Source of the DNA: Agrypnia vestita
Lineage: Eukaryota > Arthropoda > Insecta > Trichoptera > Phryganeidae
NCBI GenBank assembly: GCA_016648135.1
Contig: JADDOH010005151.1
Coordinates: forward strand, 1 to 64,000
Length of the DNA: 64,000 nt
Reading direction: 5' to 3'
Shown: in pieces, positions 45,789-55,935 of the stretch
Layout: the number at the start of each line of letters is the position of its first letter
Position numbering within the stretch: the first letter of the stretch is position 1
Program-made: the position numbers and the translations under genes
Notes under the pieces: generated by a model
The model's input: only the letters and a program-made list of their open reading frames with translations
Database searches by the model: none
Told to the model about the DNA's origin: nothing

Positions 45789-45929
45789 AGCAGCAGGAGA
45801 TCGTCTTTATCTCGGCGAACGCTGGTTTGTGACGCCTGCAATTGGGGTTAGACTGTATTCGACTCTTATAAAGGCCGAAGATGAACAAAGTGATGTAAGG
45901 TTATATTCAGTGATAGAGAAAGATAAAAA

Positions 45930-46462
45930 GTAACCCATAAAAACCAAGTTATTATTATACTCCCTTTCTTTGTAAAATATAATAACAATTAAATACGAAT
46001 TAAAACATATAACATAACACTAAACTTACAGTAATTTAATATATTTCTAAAATGTCAGATGTTTTGAGCTTTGATAAAACACTTCATGCTTCATCACTTC
46101 ATCAGTCAATTTAGATTTTCGAATTTCGTAGTGAAGTACCTATTATGTATACCGACGGAGTAATTCAAATTTAGAAAATATTCCGCGACGTTATCGGGCC
46201 GCCGTTGCCAGTAATCAAAGTTTTGTAATGATTCCAATTTGAAAAAACTATTAAAAATTTGAAAATTCCAAAATTATACTATAATTATTATTATTTTTAA
46301 CGAAAATTTGATAGATCTTCTTGATCGTCGCCACGAGTCTGCTTGCAAAGTTTCAGCTCGATTGGGTCACGGAAAAAGGGTCAAACATCGATCCAAAACT
46401 TTTTCGACGGCAAGCCGGCAAGCAAGCAAGCAGACGCCACGAGTTAACATAAAGGGAGTAAA
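45930..46462 (-). repeat. CTCCCTTT-ended repeat, long form, copy 3
   Basis: TAACCCATAAAAACCAAGTT to AACATAAAGGGAGTA. It is inverted relative to 40278 and starts 142 bp after the CUB stop codon. Confidence 0.85.
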
Positions 46463-46807
46463 AAAATTGGAAATAATACCGAAATAAGTTGTTCATATAG
46501 ATACGCTGATGTCACTCCCATCTACAAAATATAATATTTTTTACATAAAATAAAACACATTTCCTGTATTCGCACGTGGATTTTCAATAAATTAAAAATT
46601 CACTTTTACACCGCACTTTTATGCGCAGCAAAAAGTAAAACGTTATTTGTCCTAATGGACTCATTTTCATACAATTTTATATCCCGTGATATGCATTAAA
46701 ACAGTGATGGCTTGTGTACGGCTTAAATAGCGTGCATTTTAATACGACATAAAATTCGCCAGTGCATCTTTCTCAATTTTGGTCAATATGATAAAATCTA
46801 CCTATAA

Positions 46808-47412
46808 GGCCCGGTTGCGCCATCTAAAGTAAAGGTAAAAAAGTTACTCGAGTAACTTTTTTTACTAAAACGGGTTGCGCCATCTATGGTAAAAATATTT
46901 AAATTCGCCGAAGTACATACATGAGTAACTTTTTTTTACTCTCCAAAATAGGTGGGTAAAGGTAAAAACGTTGGTAAAAAAAATGGCCGTCTTCTCACAG
47001 CTGATTTGAAAATGTGACATTTATCCATATAGGTACTTGTCATTTGAATTTTGTCGCTGTCATTTTCGTATTGAAATTTGTAAACATTAAAATGAATCTT
47101 TTAATTTCGCGTTATTTTAGCGATGGTTTGACGTTTGTTTGATTTGTTTCATAGAATAAAGTGGTCTGGTTTTGAATCACAAAAGTACGTATTGCCAGTG
47201 GTAAAAAACTGAAATAAATCAAATTTCATAGACAAATGCGGTATTTGAGGATTATTCCGCTTGGCACCCTATTAGCCTTATGATTGGTTTGACAGCGGTA
47301 AAAAAGACGTTTGTGCAACCCGAAATCGAGTTTACTCTGAGCTGAGGGTAAAAAAAGTTACTCGGGTCAATGTTACTCGAACCAAATTTACTTCTGCTGG
47401 CGCAACCGAGCC
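46808..47412. mobile_element. PIF/Harbinger-like MITE, 605 bp, TAA duplication
   Basis: Left GGCCCGGTTGCGCCATCTAA, right complement GGCTCGGTTGCGCCAGCAGA. Flanks are TAA at 46805-46807 and 47413-47415. The left end is partly duplicated (CGGGTTGCGCCATCTATGGT at 46871-46890). It contains several GTTACTCGAGTAAC-like palindromes. No coding frame. Confidence 0.8.
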
Positions 47413-47619
47413 TAAATAATTATTATTGACCAGCTCTGTTACACCCTGCATATAAAGCTGTTATTTTTGGAGAACTTTAAATTGAAATAAAATACAGAAT
47501 GTTTTAAATATCCATGATAATGACTTTATTTGACAGGTACTTTTACGGCATTAATATTTGAATATGATTTCGGGCATGTAGCCGCCGTGGCTGGCGCGTA
47601 CATGGCGTAATATGAATTT

Positions 47620-48330
47620 TCAGAATCCAAATGTGTTCAGTGATGAAGCACAGTTTTGGTTAAATAGCTATGTCAATAAACAGAATTGCAGCACTTAGAG
47701 CGATGATAATCCACAAGCCATTGTGGAAACACCATTACATGCAGAAAAGGTCACCGTTTGGTGCGCTTTGTGGGTCGGTGGAATCTTGGTCAATATGTCT
47801 TCAAAAAGATGGTCACAACGTTACAGTCAACGGTGAGCGGTACAGAGACATGATTACTAACTTTTTCGTGCCTCGATTGGAAGACATTAATTTTGAAGAT
47901 ACGTGTTTTTAGCAGGACGGCGTCAACGGTGAGCGGTACAGAGACATGATTACAAAATTTTTAGTGCCTCGATTGGAAGGCATTAACGTTGCAGACATGT
48001 GGTTTTAGCAAGACGGCGCCACATGCGACACAGCGCGCTATACAATTAATTTACTGAAAGAAAGATTTGATGAACGATTTATTTCACGAAATTGGCTTGT
48101 TAACTTGCCACCTCGTTCGTGCGATTTGACGCCATTAGATTATTTTCTCTGGGCATATGTAAAATTGCATGTCTACGCCGATAAATCAGAAACAGTTGAG
48201 CACGTGGAAATCAACATTCAAATTCGCATTATTGCTGAAACACAGCCTGATTTACAGCGAAGAATGTGTGAACACTAGATCTCCACATTACGCCATGTAC
48301 GCGCCAGCCACAGCAGATGCATGCCCGAAA
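47620..48330 (+). pseudogene. Mariner-type DDE transposase, C-terminal half, with internal duplication
   Basis: VFSDEAQFWLNSYVNKQNC holds the first Asp. A 96-bp segment is duplicated in tandem (47826-47921, 47922-48017), each copy reading VNGERYRDMIT.FFVPRLE then (W/C)F-stop-QDG. The stop is TAG where the family has CAG (WFQQDGA). Then LLKERFDERFISRN, PPRSCDLTPLDYFLW. Spacing from the QDG Asp is 36 residues to the Asp of SCD and 41 to that of PLD; the latter recalls the DD41D (rosa-type) group. A frameshift lies near 47690. Confidence 0.8.
47826..48017 (+). repeat. 96-bp tandem duplication inside the transposase remnant
   Basis: Two units, each starting GTCAACGGTGAGCGGTACAG and ending near TTTTAGCA.GACGGC. 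The length is a multiple of three. Both carry the same TAG stop. Confidence 0.9.
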
Positions 48331-48432
48331 TTATATTAAAATATTAATGCCATAAAATTATCTATCAAATAAATCTAATTTTTAGGATATTAAAAACATT
48401 TTTCCGCATTTTATTTCAATTTAAAGTTCTCC

Positions 48433-48756
48433 GCATCTAAAAAAACACCCTTCACTATTATTAGTTAATGACATGGGTTAATTAACTTAGACCATGTTGA
48501 TCAGCAAGGAGTACTTAAAAATTCCCGGATATGATTTTTCATGGTTAGCAATACACATTATACACATAGTTTGATAATACGGGCGTAAACTTGTTGACAT
48601 CTGCAATGCATCAGTATTACTACAAGCAGTGCAAAACTTTATATTCATGCTCAATAATACAACAGTTTGAATTTAATTCTGCATGCATAATGCAGATTCC
48701 GTCAAATTTGAGATACGAACGATCACTAAGTTTCTCGTTAAAGTTGTTATAAATAA
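48433..48756. other. No gene recognised
   Basis: AT-rich DNA between two elements. Confidence 0.45.
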
Positions 48757-49405
48757 AGCCATGTATTCACTAGGGGACAAATTGTTCCTCAATATCACGC
48801 GCGGCACAGAGTCTACGTGACGTTGCAACGTCGCGCACTGTTCCGCGACGTCGCGCACAACATAGGCGGCATTTCTACGTGCCGCGGCAACATTGCCTTG
48901 CTCACGGTACCCGAGCGAGCTCACGGGGACATCGCGCCACGCGTCAGTACCACGTGGTATGTTTACAAGTGAATGCGCATGCGCTGTAACTCAACATGAT
49001 ATTAGTGTGGGGAAACGAGATTGTTATCCAACTGATCGTGCTCTAATTGAGCTGTAATTGCAAGTCTGATGTGAGGGCCAACAGTGTTGCGTAATATTGT
49101 ATCTTGCTTGGCTATGAAAGGCCCGATTATTTGTTATAAATTTTCAAAATCAGTTGTTGTCACTCGAGTTTTCACTTCGTCAGACATTCGAAGATCGCAT
49201 AGAATATTCATCCTTCTTTCTCTTTGCAGTAAATAATTTCGCACCCACCACCTTTTTCGCCTCTTACGTTTCGATAAACTCGTTAGAATAAATAGATGCG
49301 CAGCACAAGTGATATGTGAGTCCCGGTGTGTACACGTCAAATGACCGCGTCTTTATCATGTCGCGCGGAATGTTGCGCGATTTGTCCCCTAGTGAATACA
49401 TGGCT
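48757..49405. mobile_element. PIF/Harbinger-like element, 649 bp, with transposase scrap
   Basis: Ends AGCCATGTATTCACTAGGGG / CCCCTAGTGAATACATGGCT, flanked by TAA (48754-48756, 49406-49408). Inverted similarity extends inside, with many GCGCG motifs (ACGTCGCGCAC, TTGCGCGAT). A minus-strand frame (49134-49340) looks like the N-terminus of a Harbinger transposase. It is internally deleted. Confidence 0.85.
49134..49300 (-). pseudogene. Harbinger-type transposase N-terminal remnant
   Basis: Minus-strand residues KRKRRKRWWVRNYLLQRER then NILCDLRMSDEV and TTTDFENL. RRRxWWVxxxLxxR...xxLxxELRxxDxxxFxxFxRMxxxxFxxLL is the usual start of Harbinger transposases before the DDE domain. The DDE part is gone. 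Confidence 0.65.
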
Positions 49406-50328
49406 TAAATGCGACATTTCACCTGATGTCGATCCCGAAGATCTCCGCTTTATTCGACAGAATTAGAAAATATGTAATATGAACCAAAATTATAAATAAA
49501 TGAATAAATATGTCGGGTGTTCGGGCGGTTACAGTTATGAATTCATTTCAATTTTCAGATTTTTTTGGAAACCCTGCGTACCGTATTTGTCCAACCGTAT
49601 GTGCGGGCTTGGTTTTTCTTGGAATATGTATATAACACAATAAGCCAGTGTGGTAGTAAAACTAATTTTCATAAAAATATTGTTACTTTAAGGGAATTTT
49701 ATTTCATAGATATTTATTTATTTGTTATATGTGGACTGTGTCGGACCACGAATACATATTATATGATTTCAAAATTTAGAGAAATCTCAGTCATTTATTC
49801 TTTAAATTTTGTTATGGTTAACTTATTATTAATTTTAAGAAGCACGTGTTATATAAATCAATGAAATTTTAATAAAACATTAATAAATGTTGTTTCGTTT
49901 TAATGCAACCTCTCACAAGGTTGTCGATTATTTTAATTGTATTAACATAGGTATTCAAAGACAGGTGCAAAATGGAATGATAGTACATGAAGTAGAATTA
50001 ATTATTTAAATGCATATTTTTATTTTATTTTAACCTAAGATTTCAATCGCATCTCTTCGAAAATTGACATTAATCTACATTTTTTTTGCTACGGATTTGA
50101 TGTCAGTGTAGATAGTGGTTGGTATTCCCCATGCAAACATGTTCAGCAACGATTTTGTGACTAGTTTTAGATTAGTTTTTTTCCTACATTCCAATCAATC
50201 TTCCATTTTGGTATTCACTACATGCCTTATCGTATGACGCAGATTACCTTCGTCTTCTGTTTGAGATTGTGCATTAAAAAGCAAGCAGTATGCAAAAAAA
50301 TATAAATGTATGTTTTTTTACAACATTA
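49406..50328. other. No gene recognised
   Basis: AT-rich. The 99-codon + strand frame 49565-49864 is hydrophobic by composition; no domain. Confidence 0.4.
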
Positions 50329-50996
50329 CGCCGGCCGCACTCTGGATGCGTTTTCGTACGAAATTGAGTAGTACGTATACGTACGAATACGCAAGGACAT
50401 TCCTGACCTTTGAAGTAGTATTGAACATCGCACACTGTACACGATTTAGTAGTGCGTGTACGCACGTATAGATGCGACGTCCGACACGATCCAGATTTGT
50501 TAGAAAATTTTTGCGATTTCGTACGATGGATATTGAAAAATTTGTCAATTTGATACATGATCGCAAATGTTGGTGGGACCAAAGTGATTCAACTACGTGA
50601 CCATCAGCGCAGATCATGGCGGAGAATCTCTAAAGAACTAAAAATACCTGTAAGTTAAATAATTTGGTTTAATGAAGGTGAGGTATAATGATGTACTTCG
50701 AACAATAAACATTTAAATATTTCTCCGATGTTATGAGCTCTCGTTGCACTTCGATTCTCCCCAGCATTTGTGAATCGATTAGATAGATAGTCATGAAATT
50801 TGTCATTATTTAAATCTGCCATAATAGAGTTTTCCAGAAGATACATATTATTCATTTGGCACAAACGTTATTGGAGAAATGCGAAAAGTGACTGATCGTG
50901 ACCAGCGCAAGACGCAATCAATGTGCGCGCTCAATACGTACGAAAATAATCGTACGAATACGTACGTAATAATTCGTATCCAAAGTGCGACCGGCC
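50329..50996. mobile_element. PIF/Harbinger-like element, 668 bp, TTA duplication
   Basis: Left CGCCGGCCGCACTCTGGATG, right complement GGCCGGTCGCACTTTGGATA. TTA flanks both sides (50326-50328, 50997-50999). The inner arms are rich in TACGTACGAA and CGTACGTA palindromes. Two minus-strand frames inside (50274-50617, 50655-50864) show no clear domain. Confidence 0.8.
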
Positions 50997-51034
50997 TTAG
51001 AATAAAAGTACGGGAAGGCTAAAAACTACACACA

Positions 51035-51320
51035 TAAAACAATGATTTCGTTATTCTGTCTGCCTGTCTGTCCTTAACTTCGTGTAACACCTTCTCCGTG
51101 GACTGCCAAAAATATACTATAAATATGTACTAGGGTTTGGCAATGGCGCGAACAATCGCCAGGGCTTAAAATGTGCCTTTATTAATTAACTGCCGGCAGG
51201 GGAAATATAAAAAAATGTTCAAATATTTTGATTAAAGTCGTTATTACAATTTCATGGGTATCGGCTATAAATAAGTAAATTCTAATTCTTTGGGAACCGG
51301 CATGTAAAATGTACCTATTA
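51035..51320 (+). mobile_element. Helitron-like repeat (GTCTGTCTGTCC family)
   Basis: ATGATTTCGTTATTCTGTCT, CTTAACTTCGTGTAACACC, AACTGCCGGCAGGGGAAATA and GGGAACCGGCATGTAAAATG match 27060-27470. It lacks the CAGCTAGT end. Confidence 0.5.
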
Positions 51321-51454
51321 AATACAGAATAATACGAGACAAATGTCACTTGGAAAATACATTTTACCGAGATGCAATAATTATTATGGAGAAAGAACAT
51401 TGCAGTTAAAATACCAACGGTTTTCAATGGTATGCCCTCTGACTTGTTTGGGTT

Positions 51455-51605
51455 GGCGTTTATTATGAACAATAGTGAACTGTCTGCATGCTAACTATTT
51501 TTATATAATTTTATAAATTATTTATTCACTAGTAATATAAGGAACCTGCTGATAACTAATTCATAGTTAGCAGGATCTTTGTTAATTGTAAAATATGTAA
51601 TAAAT
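51455..51605 (+). repeat. Repeat with hairpin CCTGCTGATAACTA / TAGTTAGCAGG, second copy
   Basis: TTTATTATGAACAATAGTGA, CTGTCTGCATGCTAACTA, then the hairpin CCTGCTGATAACTAATTCAT and AGTTAGCAGGATC. Same order as 24095-24410. Confidence 0.65.
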
Positions 51606-52270
51606 TTAAATTAAATAAAAAAAATGTCAAGTCATTCATTTTTTGGTTACCTAACGATTCGTTACAAAAAATATTATAATTGTATTAGTTAATGTTGCCA
51701 TTGCCGTTAGAAAAAATGACACATTTAATCCGTTATTTGACCGTGACTTGAAAGTAATGGGTACCGGAGTACGTATGCATGTACACATGTGTGTATGTTC
51801 CGATGATAGAATAATAATTGTCGAAATAAAAAAGTCACAAAAAGTGAGAAGATGCTCTCATCTCTCGGGCGATTGGTGTCAGTGATGAAGCCTGTTGAAG
51901 CGTGGGGACTCCGGTCACTGCTCCCAGATGCTACAGATGTCCAGTAGGTGGCTGGCTGGCTGCCCAGGGCCGTGGCATCCAATTAGTGGACCGCAGGCCA
52001 CGACGATATATCGATTTCCTCATATTTTGTTACATCTTTTGGAGTAATACTTCTTAAGTCATTGTGTAATAATATCAATCTGACTTCAAGGATAAGGTCC
52101 TCGAAGTCACGCTGATTTGAAAAGAAAATAATATTTAGTGACGATGGAAAGGCATATCCAAAACGTGTAGGTGTAATTAATAAAATAATATAAGTAGATT
52201 TATGCAAATTTTACATAGAAAATTATATACTTTTTAAGGGAAAACAACCGTTTAACTACCAACTAGTGTA
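51606..52270. other. No gene recognised
   Basis: A GC-richer patch at 51840-51990 (TCTCGGGCGATTGGTGTCAG, GTGGCTGGCTGGCTGCCCAG) has no open exon-like frame. 52143-52210 is a relative of 17292-17360. Confidence 0.4.
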
Positions 52271-52309
52271 GTTTTAAACCTAATGGTTTAAAACCATTAG
52301 GTTTAAAAC
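52271..52309. repeat. Perfect 39-bp palindrome
   Basis: GTTTTAAACCTAATGGTTT, a single A, then the exact reverse complement AAACCATTAGGTTTAAAAC. The 19-bp arms match fully. It could be a cruciform site, a mutation hotspot or a remnant of inverted ends; no function is shown. Confidence 0.95.
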
Positions 52310-53052
52310 AACACAATACAATGTACACTTAGATTAAAATTGGAAGTATAGGTAGGCATAATAAAAAATAATGAGTAACTAATCGAGAACTATTGTAAAA
52401 GCAAATATTAATTGCAAAAATAATTTGGTTATTTATAATAATAATAATAAATTAATAAATAACTAGCTATAACCCGTCAAAAATGACGGTACTTTTACAT
52501 GTCGGTTCCTAAGGAATTTATTTATTTATTTTATTAAAAAAAAATTTTCAAAAAAAAAATACGAAAAACAAATTCGTAATTTGAATTTTTTTTTTTTACG
52601 AACAGCTAGTTTTCTATATAATTTCGAATTTATTATATGCATTCATTTTTTTTTTATTATATTGCTGCCGTTGCTTTTATATCCCACATTTATATTGTAA
52701 CGAAAAAATAGTTATTACCAAGTTAAGTTGATCCACAATACTTATAAGAAAATTTAAATCGTGGTAGTCCATAACGAGGACACTCGCCCACCGCAATCGA
52801 GGTGCTCATTTATCATCATTAGGAACGGTGAGGTTAACAGAAACTGCCGACGTTTCATTTCCTTCCTCTTGAAATTTTTTGCTGTATACCATGTTTTTTA
52901 TGGTGTATACTGTGTACAGGAAATCCCAGATGCTAGTTCGAACGTAGCCTACGGTGAGCGGACATCACCAATAAGCCGTGAGCGTCATATACGATATTCA
53001 ACGGTTAAGAAATTGAAGTTCGTAATTTTTAGATTTGATTAACGCTGTTTAC
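52310..53052. other. No gene recognised; scraps of repeats
   Basis: AACTAGCTATAACCCGTCAA at 52462 is the inverted Helitron-like terminus, and ATTGCTGCCGTTGCTTTTAT at 52665 is the inverted-repeat motif seen at 23205. The 93-codon frame at 52761-53042 has no recognised domain. Confidence 0.45.
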
Positions 53053-53567
53053 AGGGTGTGCCAGAACTAGCAGCAGAAACTTGGCAGGTAGATTCCCGAC
53101 TATTTTATGAGTCTAAAATGTTCAAACAACCATGGCGTAATATCAATAGTTATGGAGATATGCAATATCAAAGTTTGCATTTTTTTTCAATATTTCTAAC
53201 TTATTTTTTGTAAAACGTTGGACTATCATTAAAGTAACTTATATCGATTACGAAAAGTTCATTCGTTTCAATACACTATTTTTATTTATTTTTTATCAGA
53301 AATTTTTCAGGATGCTTATCTTTTTATTTAACTTGTATTGAAACGAATGAACTTTTCGTAATCGATATAACTTACTGTAATGATAGTTCAACGTTTTACA
53401 AAAAATAAGTCAGAAATATTGAATAAAGAATGTAAACTTTGATGTCGCATATCTCCATAACTATTGATATTAGGTCATAATAGCTTGAACATTTTCGATT
53501 CATAATCAAGGCAGAAATATAGTCCTGAGAGGTTATTAATGTTTTCCAAATAACCCTGTATATTATA
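53053..53567. repeat. Foldback element with mismatched (hybrid) ends
   Basis: Left end type 1: ACAGGGTGTGCCAGAACTAG. Right end type 2: GAGGTTATTAATGTTTTCCA then AATAACCCTGTATA. The inner arms pair (AAAAGTTCATTCGTTTCAAT against ATTGAAACGAATGAACTTTT) around a centre near 53300. Confidence 0.85.
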
Positions 53568-53667
53568 TATACTCGACGTATAGCGATGAAATTTAACTTT
53601 AAAAAGTTGTCGTTTTCCTTCAACCTTTAATTACTAACAAAAAAGTTCAACGCAGTATCCCAATCCT

Positions 53668-53860
53668 AATTATAATAATTTCGTTGTCTGTTTGTCCATC
53701 CATGCGTCCGTCCGTTCGTTTATCTGCCTGTACCCGTAACTTTTTCAAAAATTTTTTTTGCCGAATTTTTAAAAAAAATAAATAAATACATACCTACTTA
53801 TTCCTTCGTAACCGACATGTAAAACTACCAAAATTTTTGACGGGTTACAGCTAGTTGCAA
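53668..53860 (+). mobile_element. Helitron-like repeat, short copy with CAGCTAGT end
   Basis: TAATTTCGTTGTCTGTTTGT and CCGTCCGTTCGTTTATCTGC, then TTTTTGACGGGTTACAGCTA and GTT. The centre is deleted relative to 27060-27500. Confidence 0.55.
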
Positions 53861-54589
53861 AATAAAAATTAATTAACGATGTGGACAAACACGAGCATGT
53901 TTACCCCCATCCTTAATTATAATAATTTCGAATAGAATTAAATATTTAAATTTAATGAAAATTAAAACTAATGAGTGCATCCATTATTATATCGCGCGTG
54001 CCATTGGTATTAATAATTTATCGAAATATGTCATTCTCTGTGTAACAATATCCGTCACCAATGCTACCAGGTGCTACAAATAATAATGAGGTAAAAAAGG
54101 ATAATTCTCTATAATAATGGCCATCATTAATGTTATCAAGACGCTACGCTACTCTAGATAACGCTGTTCTCACAGCCTTAAGTGCCGGTCGAAATATATA
54201 ATAAAAGTACGTCGTTTTTGAAGGGTTATACCTAGTATATTTATTCATTGCTTCTGGGGCAACCTTCAGGGTAAAGCAAGCAAGGAGTGCACAGTTAACA
54301 AACTTTTAATTTTAACAACTTTCATAATTAAATAACTTGCAAACAGTTATTAACATGTGAAACTGCAACATTTTCAGAAACAAAATAACTTGTTTTTAAT
54401 AAGTGAAAAATGTTCAAAATACCAAAAAAATACAAAAAAATAAATTATTTGCGTACATTAAAAATTCTGAAGCCAATGTAGTCAGTCCATTCACTGTGCC
54501 ACAATGCTTATGGTATGAAAAAATGTTTGGCGGGTTTGTTGTGTTGGAGAGGATTCCCACCCGTCCAGAAGATTCCTCTCGTGTTGCGT

Positions 54590-54790
54590 GTGTGGGGTGA
54601 ATGAAATGTTTACAGCAGAGGCAGTAAATGGAGCAAGGCAGTACAGGGTTTAAATGTTAAATGTTGCAATTTAATGCAACAACCGTGGCAACGGGGAGCG
54701 CGTCCGCCATGTCGTGCTCTGATTGGCGGACATGGGCCAGATGCGTACGGCTAGAGCCGCGGCGGCTTTCGACCACCACACATATTTTGC
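54590..54790. repeat. Repeat with CGGCTAGAG...GACCACCACA end, copy 2
   Basis: GATTGGCGGACATGGGCCAG, TGCGTACGGCTAGAGCCGCG and GGCGGCTTTCGACCACCACA match the end of 4105-4415. Confidence 0.5.
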
Positions 54791-55399
54791 TTTCCCCTTT
54801 CTCTATTCTTTCCATTATTTATTTCATATATTCTTCAATGAAACATAATTTTCTATTTTTCTGTATCGTATATTTTTCTGTTTTCTGCTTTCAAAGAGTT
54901 TGGGAAAAATTCTGTATCCAAATAATGTAATTTTTTTTTCATAAATGCACAGAGTACCTACCTATGTACTCTGCTTTGGCACCAACTTGACGACATAATT
55001 ATTTACAAATTGAAATCTAGCGATAGTGAATAAATACGCCTACATTAAAGTTAAATATCGTTCAATAATATAAAATAATACTCACCCTTGCTATGGTAGT
55101 CCCAGTTTTGTAACAGATGGGACATTTTGATTGATTCGTAGATCAAAATGAGCAATAAACATTAAATATTTTTTAAAATGAATTTATTCCAATACGTGTA
55201 GGCTAGCATAGTGATGACTAACGGCATTTCACATCATGGACAAGCCATTAAGATCACAGAGTTGCCATTAAACCCGTGCATTTGTAATAAATCCTGATGC
55301 GTACGTAATCTTTGGTTGCTCTACCATTTTTATTTTTGATGGTAGTAAAGAGATAATTTGATTGTGAATGTGGCGTTCAATTGTTTTGATGGATTTTTA
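54791..55399. other. No gene recognised
   Basis: AT-rich. No support for any feature. Confidence 0.4.
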
Positions 55400-55935
55400 T
55401 TTAATTTATTTATTTATCTTAATTATTTAGTTCCACACATAATGTTGTGTGGGCTAATACATGATTTCACTTGAATATATTGCATTCAATATAGTCATTT
55501 ATAAAATTTTTGCATCCCTGTTTAAACCTCCTTTAAATTCACCGTGTTTTGAATTTCCTTTGGCAGGCGATCGAAGATTTTTAGACCTTTGTACATCATA
55601 CAATTTTGTGAGGTGTTTTTCTTTTTATTTGGTAGTCTTAGGTTATCGCTCCCTCTTGTATTGTAAGAATGAAAGTCTCTATTCAGCTTCATCCTGTCAC
55701 CAATATATTTGGGTAATAACCCGTGTATAATTTTAAATATTTGCACCGGTACCTACATTATACTTTATTCTTTGATTTACTGTTTGTAGTCCTAGGACAT
55801 TCAACATTTTTGTTATTTTGGTTTTCCTATTACACTTCAATATTATGCACATCGCTATGTTTTGTACCATTTGAAGTTTCTTTAGCATTCCTTCGTTACT
55901 TATAAATAATATACTGGAACACTAATTATGAGCTA
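55400..55935 (-). pseudogene. LINE C-terminal fragment, minus strand
   Basis: Minus strand: after an out-of-frame EC.RNFKWYKT-like stretch, IFKIIHGLLPKYIGDRMKLN, HSYNTRGSDNLRLPNKKKNT and YKGLKIFDRLPKEIQNTVNL. H..NTR....LR.P......S.....G..I.N.LP..I is the end of Jockey/CR1-like LINE polymerases. Frame breaks near 55750 separate it from the upstream part. Confidence 0.8.

Larger units (their letters stand above)
47469..48432 (+). mobile_element. Rearranged mariner-type element with ~146-bp inverted arms
   Basis: Arms 47469-47614 and 48286-48432 are inverted copies; the outer 25 bp (GGAGAACTTTAAATTGAAAT then AAAAT) are identical. The right arm includes the end of the transposase frame, so the left arm is an inverted copy of that end, and the N-terminal half of the transposase is missing. 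The left arm encodes, on the minus strand, RASHGGYMPEIIFKY, closer to the usual form of this tail than the right arm (RASHSRCMPEIIL). Confidence 0.8.

Noticed and set aside
44165..44962. A 265-codon open frame as an intact gene
   Set aside because: Only the middle is BEL/Pao-derived. The last ~50 codons cross a hairpin repeat and the first ~55 match nothing.
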